Below, one piece after another: positions 7,747-16,626 of a stretch of 64,000 nucleotides of DNA. Within the stretch, counting starts at the first letter, position 1. Each line of letters starts with the position of its first letter. The notes under the pieces were generated by a model, which saw only the letters and a list, made by a program, of their open reading frames with translations, had not been told where the DNA came from and did no database searches. The position numbers and the translations under genes were made by a program. The stretch covers positions 2,262,501 to 2,326,500 of the forward strand of contig NZ_CP016538.2 in NCBI RefSeq assembly GCF_001687625.2. Direction: 5' to 3'. The DNA comes from Planococcus maritimus. Its GTDB lineage: Bacteria; Bacillota; Bacilli; Bacillales_A; Planococcaceae.

Positions 7747-8958
7747 TCAGAAGACAATCTGCTGGGCAGGCTCTTTGAGCGATACTTTGGCAACGCCCGT
7801 TTCTTCGGCAGCCCTAGCGACTGCTTCGGCGACCGCCTGTGCAACGCGCGGGTCGAACGGCTTCGGTATCACATAATCTTCGTGCAGTTCATGGGTCGCG
7901 ATCAAGGAAGCGATCGCTTCGACTGCGGCAATTTTCATCGCATCGTTGATGTCGCTCGCCTGCACATCGAGCGCACCACGGAACAGTCCTGGAAAGGCCA
8001 GTACATTATTGACTTGATTGGCAAAATCAGAACGCCCTGTCCCAATGACCCGTGCACCGGCTGACTTTGCAGCGTGCGGCAAAATTTCCGGATTCGGGTT
8101 TGCCATCGCGAAAATGACAGGATCGTCATTCATCGTACGCACCATACTTTCTGTCAATGCGCCTTCCGCCGAAACGCCGACGAACACGTCTGCTCCGGCG
8201 ATAACGTCCGCCAACTGACCTTGCTCCATTTGGTAATTGCTCATTTCTGCGACTTCTGCTTTAAAAGGATTCATGCCACTCGGGCGTCCTTTGTATATCG
8301 CGCCTTTCGTATCGCACATGACGATATGGCTGAACCCGAACTTCGCAAGCAATTTGACGATGGCGATGCCTGCTGCCCCTGCACCATTGACCACTACTTT
8401 GACATCTTCAATTTCTTTTTCGACCAGCTTTAGAGAATTAATCAGCCCGGCAAGCGTGACGATCGCGGTGCCGTGCTGGTCATCATGGAACACCGGGATA
8501 TTCATTTCCTGTTTCAGGCGTTGCTCCACAATAAAGCAAGTCGGGGCAGCAATGTCTTCTAAGTTGACGCCGCCAAAGCCCGGTTCGAGCAATTTGACGG
8601 TTCGGATGATTTCTTCGGCATCTGTTGTGTCCAGGCAGATGGGAAATGCATCCACACCGGCAAATTCCTTAAACAATAATGCTTTTCCTTCCATGACTGG
8701 CAGTGCTGCTTGAGGGCCGATGTTGCCGAGTCCAAGCACTGCCGTTCCATCTGTAATGACCGCGACCGTATTGCCTTTCATCGTGTAGTCATGCACCTTG
8801 CTCGGATCGGCATGGATTTCACGGCATGGTGCTGCAACGCCAGGAGAATAGGCGAGGCTCAAATCCCTCTCATTTTTCACAGCCACTTTTGAACGAATCT
8901 CCAATTTCCCTTGATGCCTTTTATGCAAGCTCAGCGAATCGTTTTTCAGATCGGTCAT
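7747..8958 (-). CDS. Malic enzyme (NAD(P)-dependent, short form)
   Basis: About 403 residues. Motifs of malic enzymes are present: SLAYSPGVAAPC, TDGTAVLGLGNIGP, the catalytic Lys in MEGKALLFKEFAGVDA, HDDQHGTA (metal and substrate site) and the Rossmann loop VVNGAGAAGIA. It decarboxylates malate to pyruvate. The short form without a phosphotransacetylase tail resembles B. subtilis YtsJ. Start at ATG 8958, three codons inside the longest frame, with GGGAGATGAGG upstream. It is transcribed alone toward the met operon. Confidence 0.94.
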   Translation of the reverse strand: MTDLKNDSLSLHKRHQGKLEIRSKVAVKNERDLSLAYSPGVAAPCREIHADPSKVHDYTMKGNTVAVITDGTAVLGLGNIGPQAALPVMEGKALLFKEFAGVDAFPICLDTTDAEEIIRTVKLLEPGFGGVNLEDIAAPTCFIVEQRLKQEMNIPVFHDDQHGTAIVTLAGLINSLKLVEKEIEDVKVVVNGAGAAGIAIVKLLAKFGFSHIVMCDTKGAIYKGRPSGMNPFKAEVAEMSNYQMEQGQLADVIAGADVFVGVSAEGALTESMVRTMNDDPVIFAMANPNPEILPHAAKSAGARVIGTGRSDFANQVNNVLAFPGLFRGALDVQASDINDAMKIAAVEAIASLIATHELHEDYVIPKPFDPRVAQAVAEAVARAAEETGVAKVSLKEPAQQIVF

Positions 8959-9248
8959 TTGCCTCATCTCCCTTTTGATTATAATTGTTTATTATATCCC
9001 CTCTTCGTCAAATTGAAAGACTTTTCTTATAATTCTGATTAATTTCAGACTTTAGGCTGATAGAGAAATGGTGAGTCCTTTTTACTTATGTCTTCATTTT
9101 CTGCCTGATAAACCGAATCGATTCTCTCCCTGTTTTCCTTTATACAGGATCTTTTCACGACATGCTGCATACAGTCGCTAAAGTCGTATCGTTTCCTGTC
9201 GCTTTTCCCTATTGATTAGATACCTTGTTGCCTTTGCGCGTTACACAT
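8959..9248. other. Intergenic region without recognisable gene
   Basis: About 290 bp between malic enzyme and the terminator of the next gene. AT-rich, no reading frame with a ribosome binding site, no stable hairpin. It should hold the malic enzyme promoter, which I cannot place convincingly. Confidence 0.5.
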
Positions 9249-9276
9249 AAAAAAACCCGCTCAATTGGCGGGTTTT
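9249..9276 (-). terminator. Terminator downstream of the amber-interrupted ORF
   Basis: On the minus strand AACCCGCC, a short loop, GCGGGTT and a T run. It follows the second in-frame stop (9287-9289), not the first (9458-9460), by only 10 bases. Confidence 0.85.
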
Positions 9277-9286
9277 TCAGCAAATT

Positions 9287-9457
9287 CTATTTCGTAATTT
9301 CGCCAAGTTCGATTGAGGCGAGTGTTGAAGTAATCGCCATGTCTTTGGAGTCGTAGGGATTAGCCAAAAACTCACGTTTCACTTCGCCAAAGCCTTTGAC
9401 AAAATAATTCCGGCTAATCGAACCGCTTTCTGCTGCCAGGGATTCGCAGAACCGCTT
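9287..9457 (-). pseudogene. In-frame continuation beyond an amber stop (56 codons)
   Basis: Directly after the TAG at 9458-9460 the same frame stays open for 56 codons and ends in TAG at 9287-9289, just before a terminator. The encoded stretch (KRFCESLAAESGSISRNYF and onward, ending ELGEITK) has normal protein composition, and codon use looks like a real gene. It has no convincing start of its own: the only ATG is at codon 40 with no Shine-Dalgarno sequence. Read with the upstream ORF it would make a 166-residue protein. This is either a nonsense-mutated gene end, readthrough, or a sequencing error. Confidence 0.5.
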
Positions 9458-9787
9458 CTACAAATGAAACGAATCGTGGTATATCGGCTTCAAATGAATG
9501 TCGTATGTTTTGCGTACTTCTTCTAAATCGTAAATATGGCCAGGAAAATCCGGATCTTCCAACTTTTCGATTTGTTCATGCACCAAGTCAGCGAAATAAA
9601 CACCCACCGCAACACCTTTAGGATATTTGCGCTTCACTTTCGCTACAAATTCATCCGTCAGCACTTGATTGAATGCATGATAAAGCGCTGCGTTAACAAC
9701 AGTCAAGGATTCTTTTGTTGCATAGGAAACAACGTAATAATTGCCATATTCATCTTTTAACAGATCTCGTTCAGCCTGAATATCCAT
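9458..9787 (-). CDS. Hypothetical cytoplasmic protein, possibly truncated by an amber codon
   Basis: 109 residues up to TAG, with a good GGAGGAG ribosome binding site. Mixed alpha/beta composition, rich in Tyr, Lys and Asp (YGNYYVVSYATKESL near the start, IYDLEEVRKTYDIHLKPIYHD near the end), no signal peptide or membrane segment. I do not recognise a family. The frame continues after the stop for 56 codons to a second stop beside the terminator, suggesting the original gene was longer. Confidence 0.6.
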   Translation of the reverse strand: MDIQAERDLLKDEYGNYYVVSYATKESLTVVNAALYHAFNQVLTDEFVAKVKRKYPKGVAVGVYFADLVHEQIEKLEDPDFPGHIYDLEEVRKTYDIHLKPIYHDSFHL

Positions 9788-9861
9788 TCTCTTCTCCTCC
9801 TTATAACGCTATTACTTTTCCATACCCTGAGCCTGCTTTATGAAAACAGTGGCCTTTCCAT

Positions 9862-9902
9862 AAAAAATCACCTGTAAGCTTCGGGAGAGCTCGCAGGCGA
9901 TG
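9862..9902 (-). terminator. Terminator of the exopolysaccharide operon
   Basis: The minus strand forms ATCGCCTG..AGCT paired with AGCT..CAGGTGAT, followed by a T run, about 55 bases after the aminotransferase stop. Confidence 0.75.
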
Positions 9903-9956
9903 GCTAATGATAGAGCCAGTTGCAACAACTTAACAACTGGTACCTTGTATCAAAAT

Positions 9957-11165
9957 CTAGCTCAATATTTCTTCAAGTAGTTTGATGATGCGTTGCTGCC
10001 GTTCAGGTTGCAAGTCAGACCCTGAAGGTAAACAAAGTCCCTCTGCAAACAACTTTTCACTGACCGCGGTCTTGCCGTGAGGATTATGCGAATAGAATTT
10101 ACACCCGGCAAACAAGGGCTGCAGATGAAGTGGTTTCCAAACGCGGCGTGTTTCAATATTTTCCGATTCCAGCGATTCACGGATGTCATCAGGCGACCGG
10201 TCGGTTTTAGCCGGATCGAGCAACATGACGGTCAGCCAACGGTTCGAACGTGTCCCTTCTAGTTCGGGCTGGAATTTCACTGCTTCGTGTTTGCTGAGAA
10301 CAGCAGAATAGCGCCCAAAAACAGCGCGACGAGCAGAAACGCGCAGTTCAATTGCCTCAAGCTGCGCACGCCCGATCCCTGCCAGCACATTGCTCATTCG
10401 GTAATTATAGCCGACACGGCTATGTTCATAAAACGCCGCTTCATCTTTTGCTTGAGAAGCAAGAAATCTCGCTTGTGCGACTCCTTTGCGATCATTTGAC
10501 ACCAGCATGCCGCCACCGGAAGTTGTAATGATTTTATTGCCATTGAATGAATAAATGCCGTATGCCCCAAGACTCCCCGTCTTTTTCCCTTTATAGGTCG
10601 ACCCAAGTGATTCCGCTGCATCCTCAACTACAGGCACTCCGTAATGATTGCAAAGGGCCAGCAGCTCGTCCATGCGCGCGCTTTGTCCGTAAATATGTAC
10701 AATGACCACCGCTTTGGGAAGCTTGCCCTCTTGTTCAGCTGCGGCAAATGCTTTTTGCAGCGCCCACGGAGACATATTCCATGTTTCTTCTTCCGAATCT
10801 ATGAAGACAGGTTCCGCTCCTGCGTAAAGGATAGGATTAGCACTCGCCACGAACGTCAAACTGGAGCAAAACACACGGTCCCCTTTTCCAACTCCTAATA
10901 ACTGCAATGCCAAATGAATTGCAGCTGTCCCTGAAGACAAAGCAGCCGCCGCTTGGGTCGTGGCATACGCCGCCATTTCTGATTCGAACTGGTTGACGTT
11001 TTCCCCCATTGGCGCAATCCAGTTGGACTCGAATGCCTCACGAATATACTTTTGTTCATTGCCTGTCATATGTGGGGCAGAAAGAAAAATCCTGTTTTTC
11101 GCTATTTCTTTTACCGGAACCGGAAACGGCACTACCGATGCTCCTGCATTTTGTCGAATGTTCAT
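9957..11165 (-). CDS. DegT/DnrJ/EryC1-type UDP-sugar aminotransferase
   Basis: About 402 residues. It has the sugar aminotransferase layout: LSAPHMTGNEQKYI start, LSSGTAAIHLAL PLP phosphate site, VVEDAAESLGSTY (Asp to PLP nitrogen) and the Schiff-base lysine in SFNGNKIITTSGGGML. PglE/EpsN-type enzymes transaminate the 4-keto sugar made by a WbpM/PglF dehydratase, which is encoded two genes upstream, so the pair should make a UDP-4-amino-4,6-dideoxy sugar. Start at ATG 11165, 9 bases after GAGGAGG; a TTG two codons upstream is rejected. Last gene of the operon. Confidence 0.92.
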   Translation of the reverse strand: MNIRQNAGASVVPFPVPVKEIAKNRIFLSAPHMTGNEQKYIREAFESNWIAPMGENVNQFESEMAAYATTQAAAALSSGTAAIHLALQLLGVGKGDRVFCSSLTFVASANPILYAGAEPVFIDSEEETWNMSPWALQKAFAAAEQEGKLPKAVVIVHIYGQSARMDELLALCNHYGVPVVEDAAESLGSTYKGKKTGSLGAYGIYSFNGNKIITTSGGGMLVSNDRKGVAQARFLASQAKDEAAFYEHSRVGYNYRMSNVLAGIGRAQLEAIELRVSARRAVFGRYSAVLSKHEAVKFQPELEGTRSNRWLTVMLLDPAKTDRSPDDIRESLESENIETRRVWKPLHLQPLFAGCKFYSHNPHGKTAVSEKLFAEGLCLPSGSDLQPERQQRIIKLLEEILS

Positions 11166-11198
11166 GTACAACAGCCTCCTCTTCTTTCATCAGTACGT

Positions 11199-12587
11199 TT
11201 ATTCTGTACCTCGATCACTTTGCCAAATTCTTGGGAATTGCAGATTATTGATGATCAAACCGGCTGGCCCCGTTTCATGCGGGGGCTTAGCTGAGCGTCC
11301 CTTGACAGTAAAACGCATGTCTTCGCCGAATATGCCGACCATTTCCTGAATAATGGCTTGTTCGAGGTGCACAGGGACAATAATGATTCCGCTGATCCAG
11401 ACTTCGATGGCCTCGATGGAGTTTTGGACAAATTGCATGGAAGGTGCGACTTGCTGGAATTTTTCTTGGATAGTCGCTAAATACAAACTGGTCACCCTGC
11501 CCCTGCTTTTCGATTGCAAAAAAGCAGATATAGGTTTCGATGGTTTGCGAACCAATGGATGTACACTGCCGCATGGACATGGGCGATTTACCGGCATCCA
11601 CTGCTCGTCAATTTTTAAACGGATCAAGGGAGTTCCTTTCGTGTGGAAACGAGTCAACAGAACTTCGCCGTCATCCGTAAACTCCATCACCCCCGTCCGC
11701 ATATTGAAATGCAGATTTCCTGCTACGCATTCAGAAAGAAAGGGTGAGCGTTCAGTTTTCATGCTCCACTGACGGACAAAACAGCCGAATGCGTTTTCGA
11801 TTTCCGCACGCTCGCTTTCTACTAAAAACTCCGTTTCCACAAAAATGGTGATCACTTGAAAATTCAATAGAATCCGCTGTTCATTGATATAACGTGCAAG
11901 TGCAAGTATTGCTTGAGGCAATCCATCGATGAAGTCAGGGCGAAAACTGTTTAAATTGTTTACTATCTCTGAAAAATATTGATTCGTACAATGGTCGACT
12001 GAATACAGGCGCTGATTGAGATAATAAATATCACGCCAGAAGGCCCCTTGTTTTTGGGCAGCAGGAACAAAATTCCCGGAATCGAAAGTCGCGCGCTTCA
12101 TCTCCAGATTGATGGCACCATGCTGTTTTTTGAAATGGTCTACAGTCGCTGTTTGTTTTTGCCAATCCGCATTAGCCAACCTTAAATGAGGCGGTTGCCC
12201 AGTTCTTGCAGTTGCATAGGCGTCTTTTTTCCTGCCGATAGCTTGTGTATAGATGTCGTCGATCCGATTATTGAACAAAGTTTCTTCAAGAATTGGCAAC
12301 TGCTGCAAATCGCTGGCACATTGAATATCCGCTAAATCACTCCCATACATCCCTTTGTAAAATGAACTATTCTCTGCCGCATGGTGGAGCAGCAAGCGAA
12401 GTTCGAAATCCTGGTGTTTTTGCTCGGACTGGCGGTCTGTTTCATCCATACCGGAAAGTTGATGAAGATATCGGTAGTAGCCCATGCCATACCGTTTTCG
12501 TGAGTGGGCATATTCCCGGAAACTGAGCAATAAATTTTGGAGGTAAATGGGAGAATTCCCATACAGTTCCGTTGATAGCAGCTTCAC
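11199..12587 (-). CDS. CapK/PaaK-like adenylate-forming enzyme homologue, degenerate ATP loop
   Basis: 462 residues related to the CapK/phenylacetate-CoA ligase-like proteins of capsule clusters. Recognisable parts are the N-terminal helical region with HAAENSSFYKGMY, the central DGLPQAILALARYI segment, the strand-turn TGVMEFTDDGEVLLTRFHTKGTPLIRLKI and the PCPCGS turn. The usual T-S-G-S-T-G-x-P ATP loop should fall near residue 125 but reads TARTGQPPHLRL, so adenylation may be lost or altered. It starts with GTG 12587 after GGGGGAT. Role in polymer decoration is inferred from position between dehydratase and aminotransferase. Confidence 0.75.
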   Translation of the reverse strand: MKLLSTELYGNSPIYLQNLLLSFREYAHSRKRYGMGYYRYLHQLSGMDETDRQSEQKHQDFELRLLLHHAAENSSFYKGMYGSDLADIQCASDLQQLPILEETLFNNRIDDIYTQAIGRKKDAYATARTGQPPHLRLANADWQKQTATVDHFKKQHGAINLEMKRATFDSGNFVPAAQKQGAFWRDIYYLNQRLYSVDHCTNQYFSEIVNNLNSFRPDFIDGLPQAILALARYINEQRILLNFQVITIFVETEFLVESERAEIENAFGCFVRQWSMKTERSPFLSECVAGNLHFNMRTGVMEFTDDGEVLLTRFHTKGTPLIRLKIDEQWMPVNRPCPCGSVHPLVRKPSKPISAFLQSKSRGRVTSLYLATIQEKFQQVAPSMQFVQNSIEAIEVWISGIIIVPVHLEQAIIQEMVGIFGEDMRFTVKGRSAKPPHETGPAGLIINNLQFPRIWQSDRGTE

Positions 12588-12624
12588 TTTGCATCCCCCC
12601 TGCGCTTATAGGCAGATACTGTAA

Positions 12625-14484
12625 TCAGGCCAATCCCCCTTCGATTTTCCATTGTTCCTGCCACGCTGTTTCTTTTGCCTTGTCTTCTTTTGGGCGATTC
12701 GCGAGCTTCAATAAAGTATCGCGAATTTCCTGTTCTTCCATAACGGGAAGCTTTTTCAAAATCCGGCTGATTTCCACTTGGCTGATTGGCGTCGCTTTTC
12801 CAATATGGATTTTCGCAAATACTTTTTCTGATTGAATTTCACTCGGATCAAGCAATTCTTCATATAGTTTTTCACCAGGACGCATGCCTGTATATTTGAT
12901 TTGAATTTCATCTTCTTCAAAACCAGACAAACGAATCATATTGCGTGCCAAGTCGACGATTTTTACCGGTTCTCCCATATCCAGCACGAACACTTCCCCG
13001 CCCGTTGCAAGCATGCCCGCCTGGATGACCAAGCGCGAAGCTTCCGGAATCGTCATAAAATAACGCGTCATTTTAGGATCTGTAATGGTTACAGGCCCAC
13101 CTTTTTCAATTTGTTCGCGGAACAAGGGCACGACACTTCCTCTAGAGCCGAGGACATTGCCGAAACGAACTGCCGCGAATGTCGTCTTGGATGAAACCGC
13201 TAAATTTTGGACGACCATTTCTGCAAAGCGCTTGGAGGCACCCATGATGTTCGGCGGATTGACGGCTTTGTCAGTGGAAATCATGACAAAATTTCCGACT
13301 CCATGGCGGTCAGCCGCTTCCGCGACATTTTTCGTGCCAAAAATATTGTTCTTCACGGCTTCGAGCGGATTTGCTTCCATTAATGGAACATGTTTATGGG
13401 CTGCCGCATGATAGATGATATCCGGTTTGAATTTTCCGACCATCTCGAATATCCGGTCGCGATCCTGGATATCTGCGATAATCGGCACGATGTCGATTTC
13501 TTTCGGCACTTTTGCGCGCAGTTCACGGTCGATTGTGTAAATCGAATTTTCGCCGTGGCCTAGCAATAACAGGCGTGCGGGTTTAAAAGCGCTGATTTGC
13601 CTGCAAATTTCCGATCCGATTGACCCACCGGCACCTGTCACCATAATGCTCTTGCCGGCAATTTTTTCCGTTAAGGCTTCCATATCCAAACGAACTTCTT
13701 CGCGGCCGAGAAGATCCTCGATTTTCACATCGCGAATATCGCTAACTTTGACTTTCCCTACCATCAAATCTTCAATTCGTGGAATGGTTTGCACTTTAAG
13801 ACCTGTATCGATGCACAGTTTCGTCACTTCCGCCATTTCTCTTTTCGACAGCGATGGAATCGCGATGACGATCTGGTCGATTTCATTATGTGCAGCCAGT
13901 CTCGGAATTTCCGAGATCGGTCCAGCCACTTCTATCCCAAAAATCTCCAATCCCCATTTCGTGCGGTTATCATCGATAAAGAGAATCGGCTTTCGTCCCC
14001 ATTGCGGATTTTGCTTCATTTGGCGAACAATCATACGCCCAGCTTCCCCGGCCCCGACCACAAGCGTCCGGCTTAATTGTCCTTCACTTCTGCGTGGTTC
14101 GCGTTCATGAAAAACGCGGAAAGAAAAACGCGAAGCCCCAAGGAACAAGATGAGGAACATCCAGGTTAGTGCTAAAATCCGAACAAATACCCCGCCTGTC
14201 TGGATATACTGCATAACCGTTGCCACGAACATCGTTAAAGTGACCGCTTTGACAATCGATTTCAACTCATGGACTGAGGCGAAAGCCCACACTTTCCGGT
14301 AAAGCCCATAATGCCAGGCAAAAGAATGATGGGCGATAAATAAAGTGACCGTCATGAGCAATAGCAGCCGGTTCGACAAAATATTGTCAAAGGGCAATAA
14401 AAACAAATAACAGAGATACGTTGCTGAGAGGATGATCAGCGAATCGATCAAGAATAATGAAGTATAGCGTCTAGTTATCGTCAT
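12625..14484 (-). CDS. Membrane UDP-GlcNAc 4,6-dehydratase (PglF/WbpM/CapD type)
   Basis: 619 residues. Four N-terminal membrane helices (about 1-110), a CoA-binding-like Rossmann domain (about 135-260), and a C-terminal SDR domain starting VTGAGGSIGSEICRQI. The catalytic segment is STDKAVNPPNIMGASKR, where the usual Tyr is replaced by Met, which is normal for the long WbpM class. It converts UDP-GlcNAc to the 4-keto-6-deoxy sugar consumed by the aminotransferase in this operon. It is 37 bases upstream of the CapK-like gene and 33 bases downstream of the tyrosine kinase. Confidence 0.94.
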   Translation of the reverse strand: MTITRRYTSLFLIDSLIILSATYLCYLFLLPFDNILSNRLLLLMTVTLFIAHHSFAWHYGLYRKVWAFASVHELKSIVKAVTLTMFVATVMQYIQTGGVFVRILALTWMFLILFLGASRFSFRVFHEREPRRSEGQLSRTLVVGAGEAGRMIVRQMKQNPQWGRKPILFIDDNRTKWGLEIFGIEVAGPISEIPRLAAHNEIDQIVIAIPSLSKREMAEVTKLCIDTGLKVQTIPRIEDLMVGKVKVSDIRDVKIEDLLGREEVRLDMEALTEKIAGKSIMVTGAGGSIGSEICRQISAFKPARLLLLGHGENSIYTIDRELRAKVPKEIDIVPIIADIQDRDRIFEMVGKFKPDIIYHAAAHKHVPLMEANPLEAVKNNIFGTKNVAEAADRHGVGNFVMISTDKAVNPPNIMGASKRFAEMVVQNLAVSSKTTFAAVRFGNVLGSRGSVVPLFREQIEKGGPVTITDPKMTRYFMTIPEASRLVIQAGMLATGGEVFVLDMGEPVKIVDLARNMIRLSGFEEDEIQIKYTGMRPGEKLYEELLDPSEIQSEKVFAKIHIGKATPISQVEISRILKKLPVMEEQEIRDTLLKLANRPKEDKAKETAWQEQWKIEGGLA

Positions 14485-14517
14485 GTCGTCAGCTCCTTCA
14501 CCTCGCGCAAGTACCGC

Positions 14518-15219
14518 TTAGTAATTGTATTCATAGCTATAATAGTGGTCTTTGCTGAGTTTGTAGTTATTCATCACGACCCCGACGATATAGGCTTTGG
14601 AAGTCGTTAAACTGTCGCGTGCTTTGATGGCGCTTTGCTTTTCCGTCTTGCCTGTATTAACGACAAGCACCGTTCCATCACATTTATTCGCCATGATTTT
14701 GGAATCCGATACCGACAAGATTGGCGGCGAGTCGAAAATGATTAAATCGTAACGTTCCTTCATCTTTTCGATTAATCGATCGAGCATCGGTGAATCCAGC
14801 AGTTCTGCCGGATTGTGGGGAATCTGCCCAGAAGTCAGCAATTCTAAGCCTTGGATGCCGCTGTCGCGGACACTTTGCTCAAGTTCACCTTTGCCAATTA
14901 GCAAATTCGACAACCCCATATGGTTATTCAAGTGGAAGGTATGATGCAAAGTGGGCTTACGCATATCCGCATCGACAAGCAGCACCTTTTTTCCAGATTC
15001 GGCGAAGACAATCGCCATATTGGCTGAAGTCGTCGATTTCCCTTCTTCTTTTGAAGCAGAAGTGAACAAAAGCGTCTTCATTTCATTCCCGGGTAAAGAG
15101 AAATTAATGGTTGTGCGGATAGTCCGGTACTGTTCGCTGATTACCGAGTTAGGTTTAATACGTGCTACCAACTTTCGGGCGAGCGGCCGTTTTGACGCTG
15201 TCTGATTCAACATTCTCAT
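14518..15219 (-). CDS. Bacterial tyrosine kinase (CpsD/CapB/EpsB type)
   Basis: 233 residues. BY-kinase motifs: Walker A TSASKEEGKST, Walker A' VLLVDADMRKP, and Walker B LIIFDSPP. The C-terminus is a tyrosine cluster (DHYYSYEYNY) that is the autophosphorylation tail. It works with the preceding chain-length protein to control polymer synthesis and length. The start at 15219 (or ATG two codons in, 15213) falls inside the 3' end of the upstream gene, giving about 65 bases of overlap. Confidence 0.94.
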   Translation of the reverse strand: MRMLNQTASKRPLARKLVARIKPNSVISEQYRTIRTTINFSLPGNEMKTLLFTSASKEEGKSTTSANMAIVFAESGKKVLLVDADMRKPTLHHTFHLNNHMGLSNLLIGKGELEQSVRDSGIQGLELLTSGQIPHNPAELLDSPMLDRLIEKMKERYDLIIFDSPPILSVSDSKIMANKCDGTVLVVNTGKTEKQSAIKARDSLTTSKAYIVGVVMNNYKLSKDHYYSYEYNY

Positions 15220-15943
15220 CCAACTCCATTCTGTCAGTGTGTTTCGAAGATTTATCAGTTTTGCCTAAGTCGCCGACCGGGCTCACGATGCCAAGCACTT
15301 GCAGGCCAAGCAATTCATCGATATCTTCTTCCGTGCGCACCGTCGTATTCAATTGGTCCAGGACAATCGCAAGGCCGGTCCCAAGCATGAAGCCAATAAT
15401 CGCACCTACTGCCATATTGAACAGTGGATCCGGCTTGACTGGTTCAGGGCTCGCTGTCATCATCGCTGGCGCCAAAATACTGACATTATCAACACGCATC
15501 AGATTGCGGATTTCCTGTTCGAATACTTTAGCGGTCGTATTGGCAATCAGGACAGCCTGCTGCATCGATTCGTCTTCGACTTCTAAAGTCACGACTTGTG
15601 AATCCTCTATGCTGGAAACTTCGATTCGTTCGTTCAGTGACTGCACTGTCTCATTCAAGCCGAGTTCATTGATGACTTCTGTCAAAATTGCCGGGCTTTT
15701 GATGATTACGTTATAGGTACTAATCAATTGCAGGTTTGTGTCAATATCCTGCATGCTGAATTCCTGTGCATTTGCTGGTGCTTTATTGACGAGAATTTGT
15801 GTGGAAGCTTCATAAACTGGCTTCATCCACAAATAGCTGACAGCGGCTGCGAGGGCGACGAAAGCGACAGTCATCGCAATGATGAGTGGAAGGCGCTTTT
15901 TCATGTTCTTAAAAAACTCTTTCATATTGAATGTACTTTCCAT
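15155..15943 (-). CDS. Polysaccharide chain-length regulator / kinase activator (Wzz, CapA, EpsA type)
   Basis: 262 residues with two membrane helices (about 17-38 and 170-193) around an extracellular Wzz domain, and a short cytoplasmic tail. The segment before helix 2 contains the usual proline-rich motif (SPEPVKPDPLFN). In Firmicutes this protein is split from its kinase and activates it through the C-terminal tail. Its 3' end overlaps the kinase gene. Ribosome binding site GAGGTG upstream of ATG 15943. Confidence 0.93.
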   Translation of the reverse strand: MESTFNMKEFFKNMKKRLPLIIAMTVAFVALAAAVSYLWMKPVYEASTQILVNKAPANAQEFSMQDIDTNLQLISTYNVIIKSPAILTEVINELGLNETVQSLNERIEVSSIEDSQVVTLEVEDESMQQAVLIANTTAKVFEQEIRNLMRVDNVSILAPAMMTASPEPVKPDPLFNMAVGAIIGFMLGTGLAIVLDQLNTTVRTEEDIDELLGLQVLGIVSPVGDLGKTDKSSKHTDRMELDENVESDSVKTAARPKVGSTY

Positions 15944-15985
15944 GTCTTCACCTCATATCCCCATGTACGGGGTGATTTTACTTGT

Positions 15986-16408
15986 TTAATGAAGCTGTTT
16001 TTCTGCAAAGCGGCCGATTATCCACAAACGCATCGATTTTCCGTTATGCGCATTTAACATCAGGATGATCCAGACTACTAACCCGATGGGCATCAGCAAC
16101 ACTTCAGTAACCCATCCTGTCATCGGTATCATGCCAGCTGCTGTAAACAATGTGAAAAAAAGAATCGACACATATACGGACTGGAATGCATGGTAACGGA
16201 CAAATCGATTTTCCCGCTCGACCATCAGCAGAATAAAACCCGAGAAAAATCCCAGCAAATACGCAAGCGAACCTGCCACATTTTCCGACAAGCCGAGCCC
16301 AGTAATGGAAGGCTGTGCACTCGGCGCTTCCCGGCTCTGCTTAAAGATGGTTTGCTGCTCGAAATTGACAGGCGGTTCATTCGTCATTTTGATTTTGTTT
16401 TCAATCAT
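15986..16408 (-). CDS. DUF4870-type membrane protein
   Basis: 140 residues with a 40-residue polar N-terminus and three or four membrane helices. LAYLLGFFSGFILLMVERENRFVRYHAFQSV is split over the first two helices and the RYHAFQS motif is the family hallmark (DUF4870/Tic20-like). Function unknown. It is first in the exopolysaccharide operon, 42 bases ahead of the chain-length gene, with AAGGAGGA as ribosome binding site. It may be a membrane accessory of the export machinery, which is inference from position. Confidence 0.8.
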   Translation of the reverse strand: MIENKIKMTNEPPVNFEQQTIFKQSREAPSAQPSITGLGLSENVAGSLAYLLGFFSGFILLMVERENRFVRYHAFQSVYVSILFFTLFTAAGMIPMTGWVTEVLLMPIGLVVWIILMLNAHNGKSMRLWIIGRFAEKQLH

Positions 16409-16444
16409 CTTCTATTCCTCCTTGAGATCTGTCTTTCTATCACT

Positions 16445-16490
16445 TACCTTTCATACTAGAGAGAGCAGGTTAAAACAAAGTTAAATAGTT
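16445..16490 (-). promoter_or_regulatory. Candidate regulated promoter of the exopolysaccharide operon
   Basis: On the minus strand two TTTAAC repeats occur 11 bases apart (complement of GTTAAA at 16469 and 16480), followed 10 bases later by TAGTAT as a possible -10. Direct repeats with 11-base periodicity just upstream of the -10 are how OmpR-family regulators such as PhoP activate promoters. The OmpR-family regulator encoded immediately upstream is the obvious candidate. No good -35 is present, in keeping with an activated promoter. Inference from pattern only. Confidence 0.4.
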
Positions 16491-16574
16491 TCAATAGTTT
16501 GATTTATCTAAAAAAATATTTCCACTCAGCTCTTTTGTCATACTCGAGTGCACAAAGACCCAGGATTTTTCAAT

Positions 16575-16620
16575 AAAAAAAGCCGATCGTTTTTGCCTTT
16601 TGGCAAAAACGATCGACTTT
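16575..16620 (-). terminator. Terminator after the response regulator
   Basis: AGTCGATCGTTTTTGCC and its near-complement form a long stem with a 4-base loop and trailing T run on the minus strand, 6 bases after the response regulator stop. It separates the two-component operon from the polysaccharide operon. Confidence 0.9.
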
Positions 16621-16626
16621 CTATTT

